Assembly: GCF_004078655.1 (NCBI RefSeq)
Contig: NZ_RZNC01000003.1
Span: forward strand, 496,001-560,000
Direction of reading: 5' to 3'
From: Labedella populi
GTDB taxonomy: Bacteria; Actinomycetota; Actinomycetes; Actinomycetales; Microbacteriaceae
DNA: 64,000 nucleotides
Positions 54,722 through 63,583 of the stretch are shown here, piece after piece (positions within the stretch are counted from its first letter, which is position 1; the number at the start of each line of letters is the position of its first letter). A program made the position numbers and the translations under genes. The notes under the pieces were generated by a model, which was given only the letters and a program-made list of their open reading frames with translations, did not search any database and had not been told where the DNA came from.

Positions 54722-55909
54722 TCAGCGCGGGAGATCCCGGTCGTCGGGGTCGACGACGGGGATCGACTGCGTGTACTCCATCCCGCGCTGCTGCCCATCA
54801 GCACTGCCGCTGAAGAGCCCGCGGTGGGGACCGGTCGTGGGCTCCGGCTCCGACCGGCGGCGGGGCGGCGCCTTGTCCTCGCCGACCGCGACGCGGGTCC
54901 GCGGAAGCGCTTCGGAGCCGTGGCGGTGCACCCAGTCGACGAGTTCCTCGCGCACCGCGCACCGGAGATCGAAGAGCGTCCCCGCATCGCCCGCCGACAC
55001 GAGCACACGCACGCGCACGAAGCCCCCGACGGCATCCGTCACTTGCAGGACCTTGGTGCGATGGTCCCACAACTCGCTCTGCTCGAGCACGGCGTCGAGG
55101 TGCTCGCGCATCGCACGCGGATCGACGCGCCAATCGAGGTCGAGTTCGACCGAGCCGAGAAGGGCGCTCGTCCGTCGCGTCCAGTTCTGGAACGGCGTGG
55201 TCGTGAAGTAGGTGGAAGGGACGACGAGTCGCCGGTCGTCCCACACCTTCACGACCACGTAGGTCAGGGTGATCTCCTCGATGACGCCCCACTCGCCCTC
55301 GACGATCACGACGTCGTCGACACGGATCGCGTCGCTGAAGGCGATCTGCACGCCGGCGAACACGTTTCCGAGCGTCGATTGGGCGGCGAGTCCGGCGATG
55401 ATCGAGACCACACCCGCTGACGCGAGCAGGCTCGCTCCCACCGTGCGGACCTCGGGGAAGGTCATGAGAACGGCGGAGGCACCCACGATCGTGATGGCCA
55501 CGAGGACCAGACGCCGCACGATCTGCAGTTGCGTGCGCACCCGGCGAGCGACCCTGTTGTCGGGCACGTCGATCCGGTAGCGGCTGACCGCTTGCGTGAG
55601 CCCGAACGACGCGACCGATCCGATGAGCCAGGACGCCAGCACGATGACCACGATGAGGAAGCCGTGGGACACCATCGCCCACCATCCGAGGGTCGCCGCG
55701 ATCGAGGCCGCGGCCGCGATCCAGACGAACACCGTGAGGACGAGCAAGCGGAACGGGAGCCGCGCGCTCGTGAGCAGACCGAGCGCCGCGGGCCTGCGTC
55801 GCGAGACGACCCGCACGGCGAGTGCGGTGAGCGCGATCACGGCGATGGCGGCGACGACCGCGACGATCGCGGCGACGGCGAACTGCAGCCAGGGGTTCCA
55901 CTCGGACAT
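54722..55909 (-). CDS. MscS-family mechanosensitive channel
   Basis: Membrane channel of 395 residues. Four or five hydrophobic helices occupy about 5-175, the last being the pore-lining segment with GLAAQSTLGNVFAGVQIAFSD (quoted as GLAAQSTLGNVFAG plus VQIAFSD). This is followed by the beta domain with RVDDVVIVEGEWGVIEEITLTYV near residue 197 and the C-terminal alpha/beta domain to about 325. A Pro/Arg-rich hydrophilic tail ends the protein. Starts at ATG with GAGGAGG upstream. Probably releases solutes on osmotic downshock. Confidence 0.91.
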   Translation of the reverse strand: MSEWNPWLQFAVAAIVAVVAAIAVIALTALAVRVVSRRRPAALGLLTSARLPFRLLVLTVFVWIAAAASIAATLGWWAMVSHGFLIVVIVLASWLIGSVASFGLTQAVSRYRIDVPDNRVARRVRTQLQIVRRLVLVAITIVGASAVLMTFPEVRTVGASLLASAGVVSIIAGLAAQSTLGNVFAGVQIAFSDAIRVDDVVIVEGEWGVIEEITLTYVVVKVWDDRRLVVPSTYFTTTPFQNWTRRTSALLGSVELDLDWRVDPRAMREHLDAVLEQSELWDHRTKVLQVTDAVGGFVRVRVLVSAGDAGTLFDLRCAVREELVDWVHRHGSEALPRTRVAVGEDKAPPRRRSEPEPTTGPHRGLFSGSADGQQRGMEYTQSIPVVDPDDRDLPR

Positions 55910-56023
55910 GAGCCTCCTCGGGGTCGGACCGTACCCAGTCTAGGAAGGCGCTACCTGCGCCACTGAGTGGAGCCTGGGCGTCGGCGCGCCTCGCAGCGAC
56001 ACCCCTCCTCCCCTGTTCCGGGG

Positions 56024-56034
56024 GGAGTACCTCC
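56024..56034. promoter_or_regulatory. Dyad GGAG-TAC-CTCC upstream of the surface protein gene
   Basis: Perfect 4-base arms around TAC, inside a longer G/C symmetric context. It lies 37 bases before TACGGT (56071-56076), a possible -10 box for the gene starting at 56162. LuxR/NarL-type regulators often use short dyads of this kind, but no binder is known here. The rest of the 252-base gap shows no gene. Confidence 0.35.
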
Positions 56035-56161
56035 GGGACGAAATATCGCGACCGCCGGGACCGTCCTGCCTACGGTTGCACCGCACTCCCCCGGCCACGG
56101 CCGTCCTTCGCTGCTCGCGAGCGATCACCGCGCCGGACCGCCCACCAGAAACGAGGAATCC

Positions 56162-58495
56162 GTGCATCACTCCCCTCCCGACCGAATCACGCGACGCGCG
56201 AGGGCCGTCGCGCTCACGGCCGTCACCGCCGCAGCGCTTCTCCTCGCCGGCGTCGCCGCACCGGCCGCGAACGCGGCGGAGCTCTCCGACGTCATTCAGG
56301 ACGTGACGGTGACCCCGACCAATCCGCGCCTCGGCACGCAGGTCGAGACCAACATCGACTGGTGCGTCCCCGACGGGACGCAGGCCGGGGACACGTTCAC
56401 GCTCACGCTCAGCGAGTACCTGCGTGCCTTGCCCCCGGGATTCTCGTTGACGGACGGCGACGACGGTCCCGTCGTGGCCACGGCGGCCATCTCGACGACG
56501 GATCCGGCGGTCGTGACCTTCACGATGACCGACTATGCGCAGACGCACTCCAACGTCTGCGGGTCCGCCTTCATCCGGTCGGGCTTCGACAACGGTCTGA
56601 CCCCGGGCGAGACGGTGCCCTTCACCTCGGAGGACAACGACGGCAACACGTGGTCGACCGACATCACGCCGGAAGGCGGAGACGGACCTCCCGAGGGCGA
56701 CACCGACGAGGCGTTCAAGTTCGGTCGGCTCTCGCCGGACCAAGGTCACACCGACCCGAACGACGCGGTGCAGTGGTACGTGGTCTCCCCTGTCGGCCCG
56801 CTCGACCGCGTCACTCTCTCGGACACCCCGGGCGGCGGTATGAACGTCGACTGCGCGAGCGTCGACCTCCTGCAGGGCGATCGCACGGAGACCAACATCG
56901 CGGAGCCGTACACCCGCCCGACCCGGATCGGAGCACTGACGTGCTCCGCCGACAGTGTCTCGGTCACGCTCGGCCCCATCCCGGCGGGGAAGGCCGTCCG
57001 CTTGGGCTTCAAGGTGGACCTCGACGAGGCGACCGGCCCCGACGCGCACACCTTCACGAACACCGCGAACGTGGTCTCGACGAGTCCCGACGGTTCCGTG
57101 CGCACCGACAACCCCACGCGCAGCATCACGAGCTCGACGGGTGGCGGCGGGGGCGAGGGTGACAACGACCCCTCCGTCGACATCGAGAAGTACGCGACGG
57201 AGGACGGCCTGACCGCCGGAGACTTCGACGAGGACCCGGGCAAGCGCGTCGAGGTGGGCACTCCCATCCCTGTCACCATGACGATCACCAACGACGGCGA
57301 GGAGCCGCTCGTCGACGTGGTCGTGTCGGATACGACGGACGAGGGCCCGGCCATGACCGGTCTCACGTGCGACTTCTCCGCGCTCGGCGGACCGGCCTCC
57401 GGGACGACCTGGGACGGACCCTTCGCCGTCGGTGACGCGTTCGAGTGCACCGGCACGGTCCCGGCGATGGAGGCGGCGACCCTGCACGCCAACACCGCCG
57501 ATGTCGCCGGCACCGGCCAGGGCAGCGGGACCGGCGTGACCGATGAGGACCCGTTCTTCTCCGTCACGCCCCCCATCCCCTCGATCGACATCGAGAAGTG
57601 GTCGACGGCCGACGGCTACCCCGGCGGCGATTTCGACGATCTCCCCGGCAAGGCCGTCGCGGCGGGCGCCCCGGTGCCCGTGACGATGACGATCACGAAC
57701 GACGGCGAGGAGGACCTCATCGACGTGTCCGTCCGGGACACGACCGATGCGGGACCCGACCTCACCGATCTGTCGTGCGACTTCTCGCCCCTCGGCGGGC
57801 CGGAGTCGGGAACCGACTGGGAGGGGCCGTTCCTCGTCGGCGACAGCTTCGACTGCACCGGTACGGTGCCCGGGATGCCCGTCGGCGGTGTGCACTCCGA
57901 CACGGCCGACGTCATCGGAACGGGCGTCGAGACCGGCCGCGACGTCGACGACGAGGACCCGTTCCACGTCACGACGCCCAGCCCCGAGCCCGAGATCGGC
58001 ATCGTGAAGGGTGACACGGAGGGCAACACCGCCGACACGCTCGGCGACGCCGTCACGCTCCCCGGCGGCGCGACGGACCTGGCCTTCACCGTCACGAACC
58101 CCGGCAACGAGGCCCTCGCCGACGTGGTCGTGTCCGACAGGGTCGTCGAGGGCGGGACGGTCAGGGATCTGACCTGCACCTTCCCCGACGGCTCGACCGG
58201 CACGACGTGGGACGGCCCCTTCGAACCGGCCGACTCCTTCGACTGCACCGCGACCCTCTCGGGCGTCGCGGCGGGAAGCGCACACCACGACGTCGCGAGC
58301 GTCACGGGTACCGGCGTCGTCAGCGGCATCACCGTGACGGACGACGACCCCTACTTCGCACAGCGCCCCGCAGCGAGCGCACTGGCGATCACGGGAACGG
58401 ACGGCGCCGCGGCTCTCGGTGGTCTCGCGGGGGGTCTGCTCCTCGTCGGCGCCGCGGTCTACCTCGTCGGTCGCCGCCGGTCGATCCGCGGCTGA
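56162..58495 (+). CDS. Large repeat-bearing surface protein with class E sortase signal
   Basis: Probable cell-wall-anchored adhesin of 777 residues. A signal peptide ends at APAANA (residue 38). An N-terminal region (about 39-320) resembles the Ig-like adhesive domains of Gram-positive surface proteins. Then come three related repeats of about 135 residues starting near 338, 475 and 609, each with an EK-type start, the motif MTITNDGEE..VDV.V.DTT, a Cys pair and an acidic end (DEDPF). The C-terminus has LAITG (741-745), a hydrophobic helix and RRRSIRG, which is a LAxTG sorting signal used by class E sortases. The GTG has GAGGA upstream. Confidence 0.87.
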   Translation: MHHSPPDRITRRARAVALTAVTAAALLLAGVAAPAANAAELSDVIQDVTVTPTNPRLGTQVETNIDWCVPDGTQAGDTFTLTLSEYLRALPPGFSLTDGDDGPVVATAAISTTDPAVVTFTMTDYAQTHSNVCGSAFIRSGFDNGLTPGETVPFTSEDNDGNTWSTDITPEGGDGPPEGDTDEAFKFGRLSPDQGHTDPNDAVQWYVVSPVGPLDRVTLSDTPGGGMNVDCASVDLLQGDRTETNIAEPYTRPTRIGALTCSADSVSVTLGPIPAGKAVRLGFKVDLDEATGPDAHTFTNTANVVSTSPDGSVRTDNPTRSITSSTGGGGGEGDNDPSVDIEKYATEDGLTAGDFDEDPGKRVEVGTPIPVTMTITNDGEEPLVDVVVSDTTDEGPAMTGLTCDFSALGGPASGTTWDGPFAVGDAFECTGTVPAMEAATLHANTADVAGTGQGSGTGVTDEDPFFSVTPPIPSIDIEKWSTADGYPGGDFDDLPGKAVAAGAPVPVTMTITNDGEEDLIDVSVRDTTDAGPDLTDLSCDFSPLGGPESGTDWEGPFLVGDSFDCTGTVPGMPVGGVHSDTADVIGTGVETGRDVDDEDPFHVTTPSPEPEIGIVKGDTEGNTADTLGDAVTLPGGATDLAFTVTNPGNEALADVVVSDRVVEGGTVRDLTCTFPDGSTGTTWDGPFEPADSFDCTATLSGVAAGSAHHDVASVTGTGVVSGITVTDDDPYFAQRPAASALAITGTDGAAALGGLAGGLLLVGAAVYLVGRRRSIRG

Positions 58496-58505
58496 TCGAC
58501 ACCTC

Positions 58506-58547
58506 ACGGCTCCGCCGTCGCCCCGTCGAGGGTGACGGCGGAGCCGT
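58506..58547 (+). terminator. Stem-loop terminator after the surface protein gene
   Basis: ACGGCTCCGCCGTC (58506-58519) and GACGGCGGAGCCGT (58534-58547) form a perfect 14-base stem with a 14-base loop, 11 bases after the stop codon. There is no U-run, but the stem is very stable. Confidence 0.75.
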
Positions 58548-58633
58548 TCGGCGTCCGGTCCGATCGGATCCCCAGTCGACGCCCGTAGGCTTCTCGTAGC
58601 CGCCGACCACCAGCGACCATCGGAGCCGACCGC

Positions 58634-59302
58634 ATGCCCCTTCTCTCCTCCACCGGATCGGACGGATCGGGGTCGCTGCTCTCGGGCTTCTCCGATTGGG
58701 TCGTCGGCCTCATGGAGACGATCGGTGCCCCGGGTGCGGGGATCGCCGTCGCCCTCGAGAACCTCTTCCCTCCGCTGCCGAGCGAACTCATCCTGCCCCT
58801 CGCCGGTTTCACGGCGAGCCGCGGGAGCTTCACGATCGTCGAGGCCATCTTCTGGACGACACTCGGCTCGGTCGTCGGCGCCCTGGCGCTCTACGGCATC
58901 GGAGCGGCTCTCGGCCGCGAACGCATGCGTCGCATCGCCGCGAAGCTGCCGCTCGTTCAGGTCGAGGACGTCGACCGCACCGAGGCGTGGTTCGAGCGAC
59001 ACGGAAGCAAGGCGGTGTTCTTCGGCCGCATGGTCCCGATCTTCCGGAGTCTCATCTCGATCCCGGCGGGAATCGAACGCATGCACCTCGGGCTCTTCAT
59101 GCTCCTGACGCTCGCGGGCAGCCTCCTCTGGAACTCCCTCTTCATCGGGGCCGGCTTCCTCCTCGGCGAGAACTGGCACGTCGTCGAGGAGTACGCGGGC
59201 ATCTTCCAGTGGATCGTCATCGTCGTGGTCGTCCTCGCGATCGCATGGTGGGTCACGAAGCGCGTGCGCACCCTTCGCCACCGCGACTCCGACGGGGCAT
59301 AA
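58634..59302 (+). CDS. DedA-family membrane protein
   Basis: Integral membrane protein of 222 residues in the DedA/VTT superfamily, which includes undecaprenyl-phosphate flippases. It shows ENLFPPLPSELILPLAGF (about 42-59), the conserved re-entrant Glu/Pro region, and FFGRMVPIFRSLISIPAG near residue 128, the conserved Arg/Pro motif. Four or more hydrophobic helices are present. A carrier-lipid recycling role would suit the cell-wall genes in this region but is not proven. ATG start with GGAG about 8 bases upstream. Confidence 0.92.
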   Translation: MPLLSSTGSDGSGSLLSGFSDWVVGLMETIGAPGAGIAVALENLFPPLPSELILPLAGFTASRGSFTIVEAIFWTTLGSVVGALALYGIGAALGRERMRRIAAKLPLVQVEDVDRTEAWFERHGSKAVFFGRMVPIFRSLISIPAGIERMHLGLFMLLTLAGSLLWNSLFIGAGFLLGENWHVVEEYAGIFQWIVIVVVVLAIAWWVTKRVRTLRHRDSDGA

Positions 59303-59303
59303 T
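59298..59303 (+). promoter_or_regulatory. -10-like box over the dedA stop codon
   Basis: CATAAT (five of six bases of TATAAT) covers the dedA TAA and ends 7 bases before the GTG at 59311. It could give the ligase gene a leaderless transcript besides read-through from dedA. Confidence 0.45.
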
Positions 59304-59310
59304 CGCACTC

Positions 59311-60396
59311 GTGCGGAAGATCGGCGTCGAGGAGGAGATGCTCTTCGTGGACCCGTCCGACGGGCGTCCACTCGCCCTCTCGGCGACGGCTCTCGCGACG
59401 CGTCACGAACACCTCCAGGCGGAGCTGCAGCAGGAGATGATCGAGATCGCGAGCGATCCGTTCACGAGCCTCGACGACGTCCGCGCCTCGTTGACCGCGT
59501 GTCGTCGAGAGGCCGACGAGCTCGCCCGCGCGGTGGGAGCACGCACCGCAGCCATTGCCTCCTCCGCCGTCCCCGCCCTCCCTCACCTGACCGCCGATCG
59601 GCGCTACGACTGGATGGCCGATCACTTCGGCGTCACCGCGCGACGGACGATGGTGTGCGGCTGTCACGTCCACGTCGACATCTCCTCGCGGCAGGAGGGT
59701 GTCGGGGTACTCGACCGGATCAGGGCCTGGCTCCCCCTGCTGACCGCGCTGAGCGCCAATTCGCCCTTCCACGGCGGACTCGACACGGGTTACGCGAGCT
59801 ACCGCTCGCAAGTGTGGAGCCGTTGGCCGTCGGCCGGTCCCCTGCCCATCTTCGGCGACGTCGACGCGCTGACGGCGTTCGAGGACGAGCTCCTCGCGAC
59901 CGGCGTGCTGCTCGACCGCGGCATGCTCTACTTCGACGCGCGCCTGTCGAGCCGGTATCCCACGGTGGAGGTGCGGGTGGCCGACGTGTGCATGGAACTC
60001 GAGCACGCCGTGACGATCGCAGGCCTCGCTCGGGCGCTCGTGACGACGGCAGCGCACGAGTGGGCAGACGGCCTCGAGCCGATCGCCGTCACTCCCGCCG
60101 CGTTGCGGCTCGCCGCATGGCGGGCGTCGGCGGAGGGCGTCGGTGGCGAGCTCGTGCACCCGGCGACGGGTCGCCCTGTTCCGGCCCGGGACGCCATGGA
60201 CGCGCTGCTCGATCACATCGACGCGGCCCTCGACGGGGCCCGTGACCGTGAACGCATCGGAGACGGTGTCGCGGCCATCCTCCGCGACGGTACCGGCGCG
60301 GATCGCCAGCGCGCCGTCTTCGCCCGCTCCGGTTCCCTCGCCGCGGTGATGCTCGACGCCGTCGAGACGACGGCCGGCAACCGATCCGCTTCCTGA
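59311..60396 (+). CDS. GCS2-family carboxylate-amine ligase (YbdK-type)
   Basis: ATP-dependent ligase related to glutamate-cysteine ligase, 361 residues. It has the N-terminal RKIGVEEEMLFVD motif, the central CGCHVHVDIS metal-binding histidines near residue 116 and the VEVRVADV segment near residue 219. YbdK homologues have weak gamma-glutamyl-cysteine activity and unclear physiological roles; a mycothiol- or ergothioneine-related role is possible but unsupported. It lies 8 bases after dedA. Confidence 0.88.
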   Translation: MRKIGVEEEMLFVDPSDGRPLALSATALATRHEHLQAELQQEMIEIASDPFTSLDDVRASLTACRREADELARAVGARTAAIASSAVPALPHLTADRRYDWMADHFGVTARRTMVCGCHVHVDISSRQEGVGVLDRIRAWLPLLTALSANSPFHGGLDTGYASYRSQVWSRWPSAGPLPIFGDVDALTAFEDELLATGVLLDRGMLYFDARLSSRYPTVEVRVADVCMELEHAVTIAGLARALVTTAAHEWADGLEPIAVTPAALRLAAWRASAEGVGGELVHPATGRPVPARDAMDALLDHIDAALDGARDRERIGDGVAAILRDGTGADRQRAVFARSGSLAAVMLDAVETTAGNRSAS

Positions 60397-60490
60397 CGGA
60401 TCCGTTCGATCGCTCAAAGCCACTGGTACAGTCGCTCTCGACATCGCGGTCGGTCATTCGCGCCGCCCCGCCATCGGCGATCGGGAGCCC

Positions 60491-61162
60491 ATGAAATCGA
60501 GTCTGTTCGAGCCCAGCAACAACGAGATCACCACCAACGAGTGGTTGTCGCTGCAGAACGAGTACATGCTGAAGGCGCGCATCTACCCGCAGTACGATCT
60601 CATCGCCCAGAAGGGCGCCATGGTCGCGTACCAGGGGGACGTCACGTTCGCGCACGAGGGGTCGCGCGACGTCGGCCAGTTCCTCAAGAAGATGATGTCG
60701 TCGGACGATCAACCGCTCATGCGGCTCTCGGGCGACGGCGAGGTCTTCCTCGCGAGCTACAAGGCGAACGTGCACCTCATCCAGCTCGAGAACGACGCGA
60801 TCACGATCAACGGGCGGAACCTGCTCGCCTTCCAGTCGAGCCTGCAGTACGACCTCAATCGCGTCCAGGGCGCGGGGATGCTCACCGGCGGCATGTGGAA
60901 TACGACCATCCACGGGGTCGGAACGGCCGCCGTCGTCACCCAGGGTCCTCCCGTCATCCTCGACTGTTCGCAGCAGCCCACGTTCACGGACATGCAGGCG
61001 ACGATCGCGTGGTCGGCGAACCTCCGTCCAGCCGTGAAGTCGTCCATGAGCGCCGGTGCCCTCATCGGCCGTGGCAGTGGCGAGGCGTTCCAGTACGCGT
61101 TCCACGGTCCGGGCTGGGTCATCGTCCAGCCGTCCGAGCTGTCCTTCCCGGTCACCGCGTGA
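60491..61162 (+). CDS. AIM24-family protein
   Basis: A 223-residue protein of the AIM24/TerD-adjacent beta-helical family, named after a yeast mitochondrial protein. The sequence has alternating beta strands with no signal peptide or membrane helix. Family-typical segments include DVTFAHEG, FLASYKANVHLIQLEND, NGRNLLAFQSSLQYD and GEAFQYAFHGPGWVIVQPSE. Starts at ATG with GGGAG four bases upstream; TACAGT (60426 region) may be the -10 box. Biochemical function is unknown for bacterial members. Confidence 0.88.
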   Translation: MKSSLFEPSNNEITTNEWLSLQNEYMLKARIYPQYDLIAQKGAMVAYQGDVTFAHEGSRDVGQFLKKMMSSDDQPLMRLSGDGEVFLASYKANVHLIQLENDAITINGRNLLAFQSSLQYDLNRVQGAGMLTGGMWNTTIHGVGTAAVVTQGPPVILDCSQQPTFTDMQATIAWSANLRPAVKSSMSAGALIGRGSGEAFQYAFHGPGWVIVQPSELSFPVTA

Positions 61163-61192
61163 CCCCTGCTTCGCACCCACCCACCCGCTCCA

Positions 61193-61250
61193 CCCCCTGA
61201 ACACTTCCGATGTACATGAAAATTCGTGTACATCGGAAGTGTTCAGGGGG
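61193..61250. repeat. 24-bp perfect palindrome between AIM24 and helD genes
   Basis: Arms 61193-61216 and 61227-61250 are perfect reverse complements over 24 bases, with a 10-base A/T-rich loop whose ends can pair further. Each arm itself contains the palindrome TGTACA. It lies between two convergent genes (stops at 61162 and 61252), so it probably terminates both. It is far longer than needed for that and less GC-rich than its surroundings. Confidence 0.9.
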
Positions 61251-61251
61251 G

Positions 61252-63483
61252 TCAGGGGGTGAGTTCGGGCGGGAGCGGTGTCGAGTGCAGGATCGAGAGG
61301 CGCTGCGTCGCGCGGGTGAGGGCGACGTAGAGCTCGCGCGACTCGGCCACCCCGCGCTCTGAGCGCCACCCGGGCTCGACGAGCACGACGACATCGAACT
61401 CGAGTCCCTTCGCCGCGCGCGGCGAACCGAACCACATCCGCTCACTCTGCCCGGGCGGGAGCCCGTCGACGGCCGACCGCAGTCGCGGGAGCAGCTCGGC
61501 GTCGGCGATCACCGCGACGGTCCCCTCCGACCGGGAGAGGTACGCCTCGGCGCGCTCCGCGATCGCCGCCGCCATGGCGTCGTACGGGACGCGAACGATC
61601 TCCGGTGCCTCTCCCGTCGAGCGGATCGAGGTCGGCGCCGTCTGAGTCGGGTCAATGTGCGCGAGCACTCGCGCCGCGAGGTCCATGACCTCCGACGGGG
61701 TGCGGTAATTGACCGTCAGCTCCTCCCGTGTGTAGCCGCGGAGCTGGGGGCGCAGCAGCGTGTCCCAGTCGGAACCGTGGGCCGCCGAGCTCTGATTGAT
61801 GTCCCCCACGAGCGTGAGGGACCGTGACGGGCACCGTCGCAGCACCGCTCGCAACGCGAGGGGGGTGAGTTCTTGCGCCTCGTCGACGATGACGTGCCCG
61901 TAGGTCCAGCCGACTTCACCCTCGGCGCGCTCGGCGACCGTGCCCCGGTCGTCCTGACGCTGCCGCGCCGCGAGTTGCTCCGCCGTGACCGACGATGCGC
62001 GGGTGCCGTCGTCGTCCGTCGTCGTGTCCGAATAGAGGTCGAGGACACCCTGCGCGTACTCGAGCTCGCGTTCCTGCTCGGCGCGCTCTCGTGCCCGGGC
62101 GCGCATGCCCGGGCGCGGATCCTCCCCGAGGAGCGCGGCGGCTTCGTCGAGGAGGGGGATGTCCGACGCCGTCCACGCGGCGGCGGCGGGACGGAGAATG
62201 AGCGCCCGATCGTCGTCCGACAGCATGGGAGCACACGCGGCGAGCACCTTCTCATCCGAGAGGAGCCCGCGCACGAGCTCCTCGGGGCTGACGATCGGCC
62301 AGAGCTCGTCGATCGCCGCCGCGATCCGGTCGTCGAGCTGGAGTTCCTCGGCGAAGTCCTCGACGTCCTCCTGGTCGACCTCGACCTCGACGGAACGCCC
62401 CGCGGTCGACAGCAGCATCCGGGCGACGAGCTCACGGAAGAGCCGCTCGAAGACGGGCCGTGCTTCGTTGTGGGAGCGACGACTGCGGCGCATTCGTGTG
62501 CGGAGCGCCGCGAGGTCGCGGCTCTCGATGCGCACCGTCTGCTCCGATTCGAGCGTCACGACGTACGGCGCCCGGACGGCGATCTCGTGCCGGCGCACGG
62601 CGTTCTCGATCGCCTTCGCGAGGTCGAGCCGCCCCTTCACCTCGGCGACGTCACGATCGTCCTCCCCCTCGGCGATCACCCCGGGAAGCAGGGTGTGGAG
62701 GGAGGTGAGCACGACGCTGTCCTCGCCGAGAGACGGCAGCACCTCGCTGATGTAGCTCAGGAAGTCCGGATTCGGTCCGACGATGAGGACGCCCTCGCGA
62801 GCGAGTCGGTCGCGGTGCTCGTACAGCACGTACGCGGCGCGGTGCAGCGCGACGGCCGTCTTGCCGGTTCCGGGTCCGCCCTGGACCACGAGCGCCCCGC
62901 GCAGGCCGGCCCGGATGATGCGGTCCTGCTCGCCCTGGATGGTCGCGACGATGTCGGACATCCTGTCGGTGCGGTGATGCGACACCGCGGCCATGAGCGC
63001 GGACGGCCCCGTCGTCGACCCCTCGCCGCCGGCTGCGAGGTCCTCCGTCACGACGCTCGACACCCGCCAGCCGCGGGTTCCGATCGTCGAGCGCACGGAC
63101 ACGTTCTCGGGGTGCAACGGCGTCGCCGTGTAGAAGGCCCGCGAGAGCGGAGCGCGCCAGTCGACGAGCAGCGGATCCCGCGTCTCGGGGTCGAAGAGGC
63201 CCATGCGGCCGATGTACCACTCCGCATCGTCGCGCATCCCGAGGTGCCCGAACAGGAGGCCGCCTCCGGCGTTCTCGAACCGGCTCAACTGCTTGCGGTG
63301 GTGGTCCGCGCGGGCGTCACGATCCCACAGCTCGACCGCGTCGCCGCTCTCTCGGAGTACCGTCGCGAGGCGGGCGCTCTCGGAAGCGACGAGATCGGCG
63401 ACGGTCGAGCGGATGGTGTCGAGCCGCGACTGGGCGGCGTGTCTATCGAGAATCGTGGCGGTCCTTCGTCCGGGCGGGTGCAC
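61252..63483 (-). CDS. HelD-type UvrD/Rep-family helicase-like ATPase
   Basis: Superfamily 1 ATPase of 743 residues, similar in length and plan to actinobacterial HelD, which binds and recycles RNA polymerase. The N-terminal coiled coil (about 15-70) is followed by RMGLFDPETRDPLLVDWRAPLSRAFY (about 93-118, quoted in part). Walker A GPGTGKT is at 203-209 and the DEAQE box is in VIVDEAQELTPLALRA. The C-terminal helicase motifs are RTPSEVMDLA, AKGLEFDVVVLVEP and YVALTRATQRL. GTG start at 63483; TATCCT on the minus strand about 40 bases upstream may be the -10 box. The rifampicin-associated element of some helR genes was not seen. Confidence 0.9.
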   Translation of the reverse strand: MHPPGRRTATILDRHAAQSRLDTIRSTVADLVASESARLATVLRESGDAVELWDRDARADHHRKQLSRFENAGGGLLFGHLGMRDDAEWYIGRMGLFDPETRDPLLVDWRAPLSRAFYTATPLHPENVSVRSTIGTRGWRVSSVVTEDLAAGGEGSTTGPSALMAAVSHHRTDRMSDIVATIQGEQDRIIRAGLRGALVVQGGPGTGKTAVALHRAAYVLYEHRDRLAREGVLIVGPNPDFLSYISEVLPSLGEDSVVLTSLHTLLPGVIAEGEDDRDVAEVKGRLDLAKAIENAVRRHEIAVRAPYVVTLESEQTVRIESRDLAALRTRMRRSRRSHNEARPVFERLFRELVARMLLSTAGRSVEVEVDQEDVEDFAEELQLDDRIAAAIDELWPIVSPEELVRGLLSDEKVLAACAPMLSDDDRALILRPAAAAWTASDIPLLDEAAALLGEDPRPGMRARARERAEQERELEYAQGVLDLYSDTTTDDDGTRASSVTAEQLAARQRQDDRGTVAERAEGEVGWTYGHVIVDEAQELTPLALRAVLRRCPSRSLTLVGDINQSSAAHGSDWDTLLRPQLRGYTREELTVNYRTPSEVMDLAARVLAHIDPTQTAPTSIRSTGEAPEIVRVPYDAMAAAIAERAEAYLSRSEGTVAVIADAELLPRLRSAVDGLPPGQSERMWFGSPRAAKGLEFDVVVLVEPGWRSERGVAESRELYVALTRATQRLSILHSTPLPPELTP

Positions 63484-63583
63484 GGCCCACGCGATGCGGA
63501 TCGGGCCGAAGAATCAGGATAATTCCTCTCCGCGTCCCCCGGTGCACACGAGGAGGCTGTTCGGGCTCTCGTGCGTCGCTCCT

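Noticed and set aside
55940-59371. 1143-residue open frame on the minus strand
   Set aside because: Antisense to the surface protein and dedA genes; composition is Arg/Asp/Val/His-rich as expected from a reverse-frame shadow.
63484-63583. Rifamycin-associated element upstream of the HelD-type gene
   Set aside because: No 19-bp inverted repeat of that type could be seen; only a possible -10 box is present.
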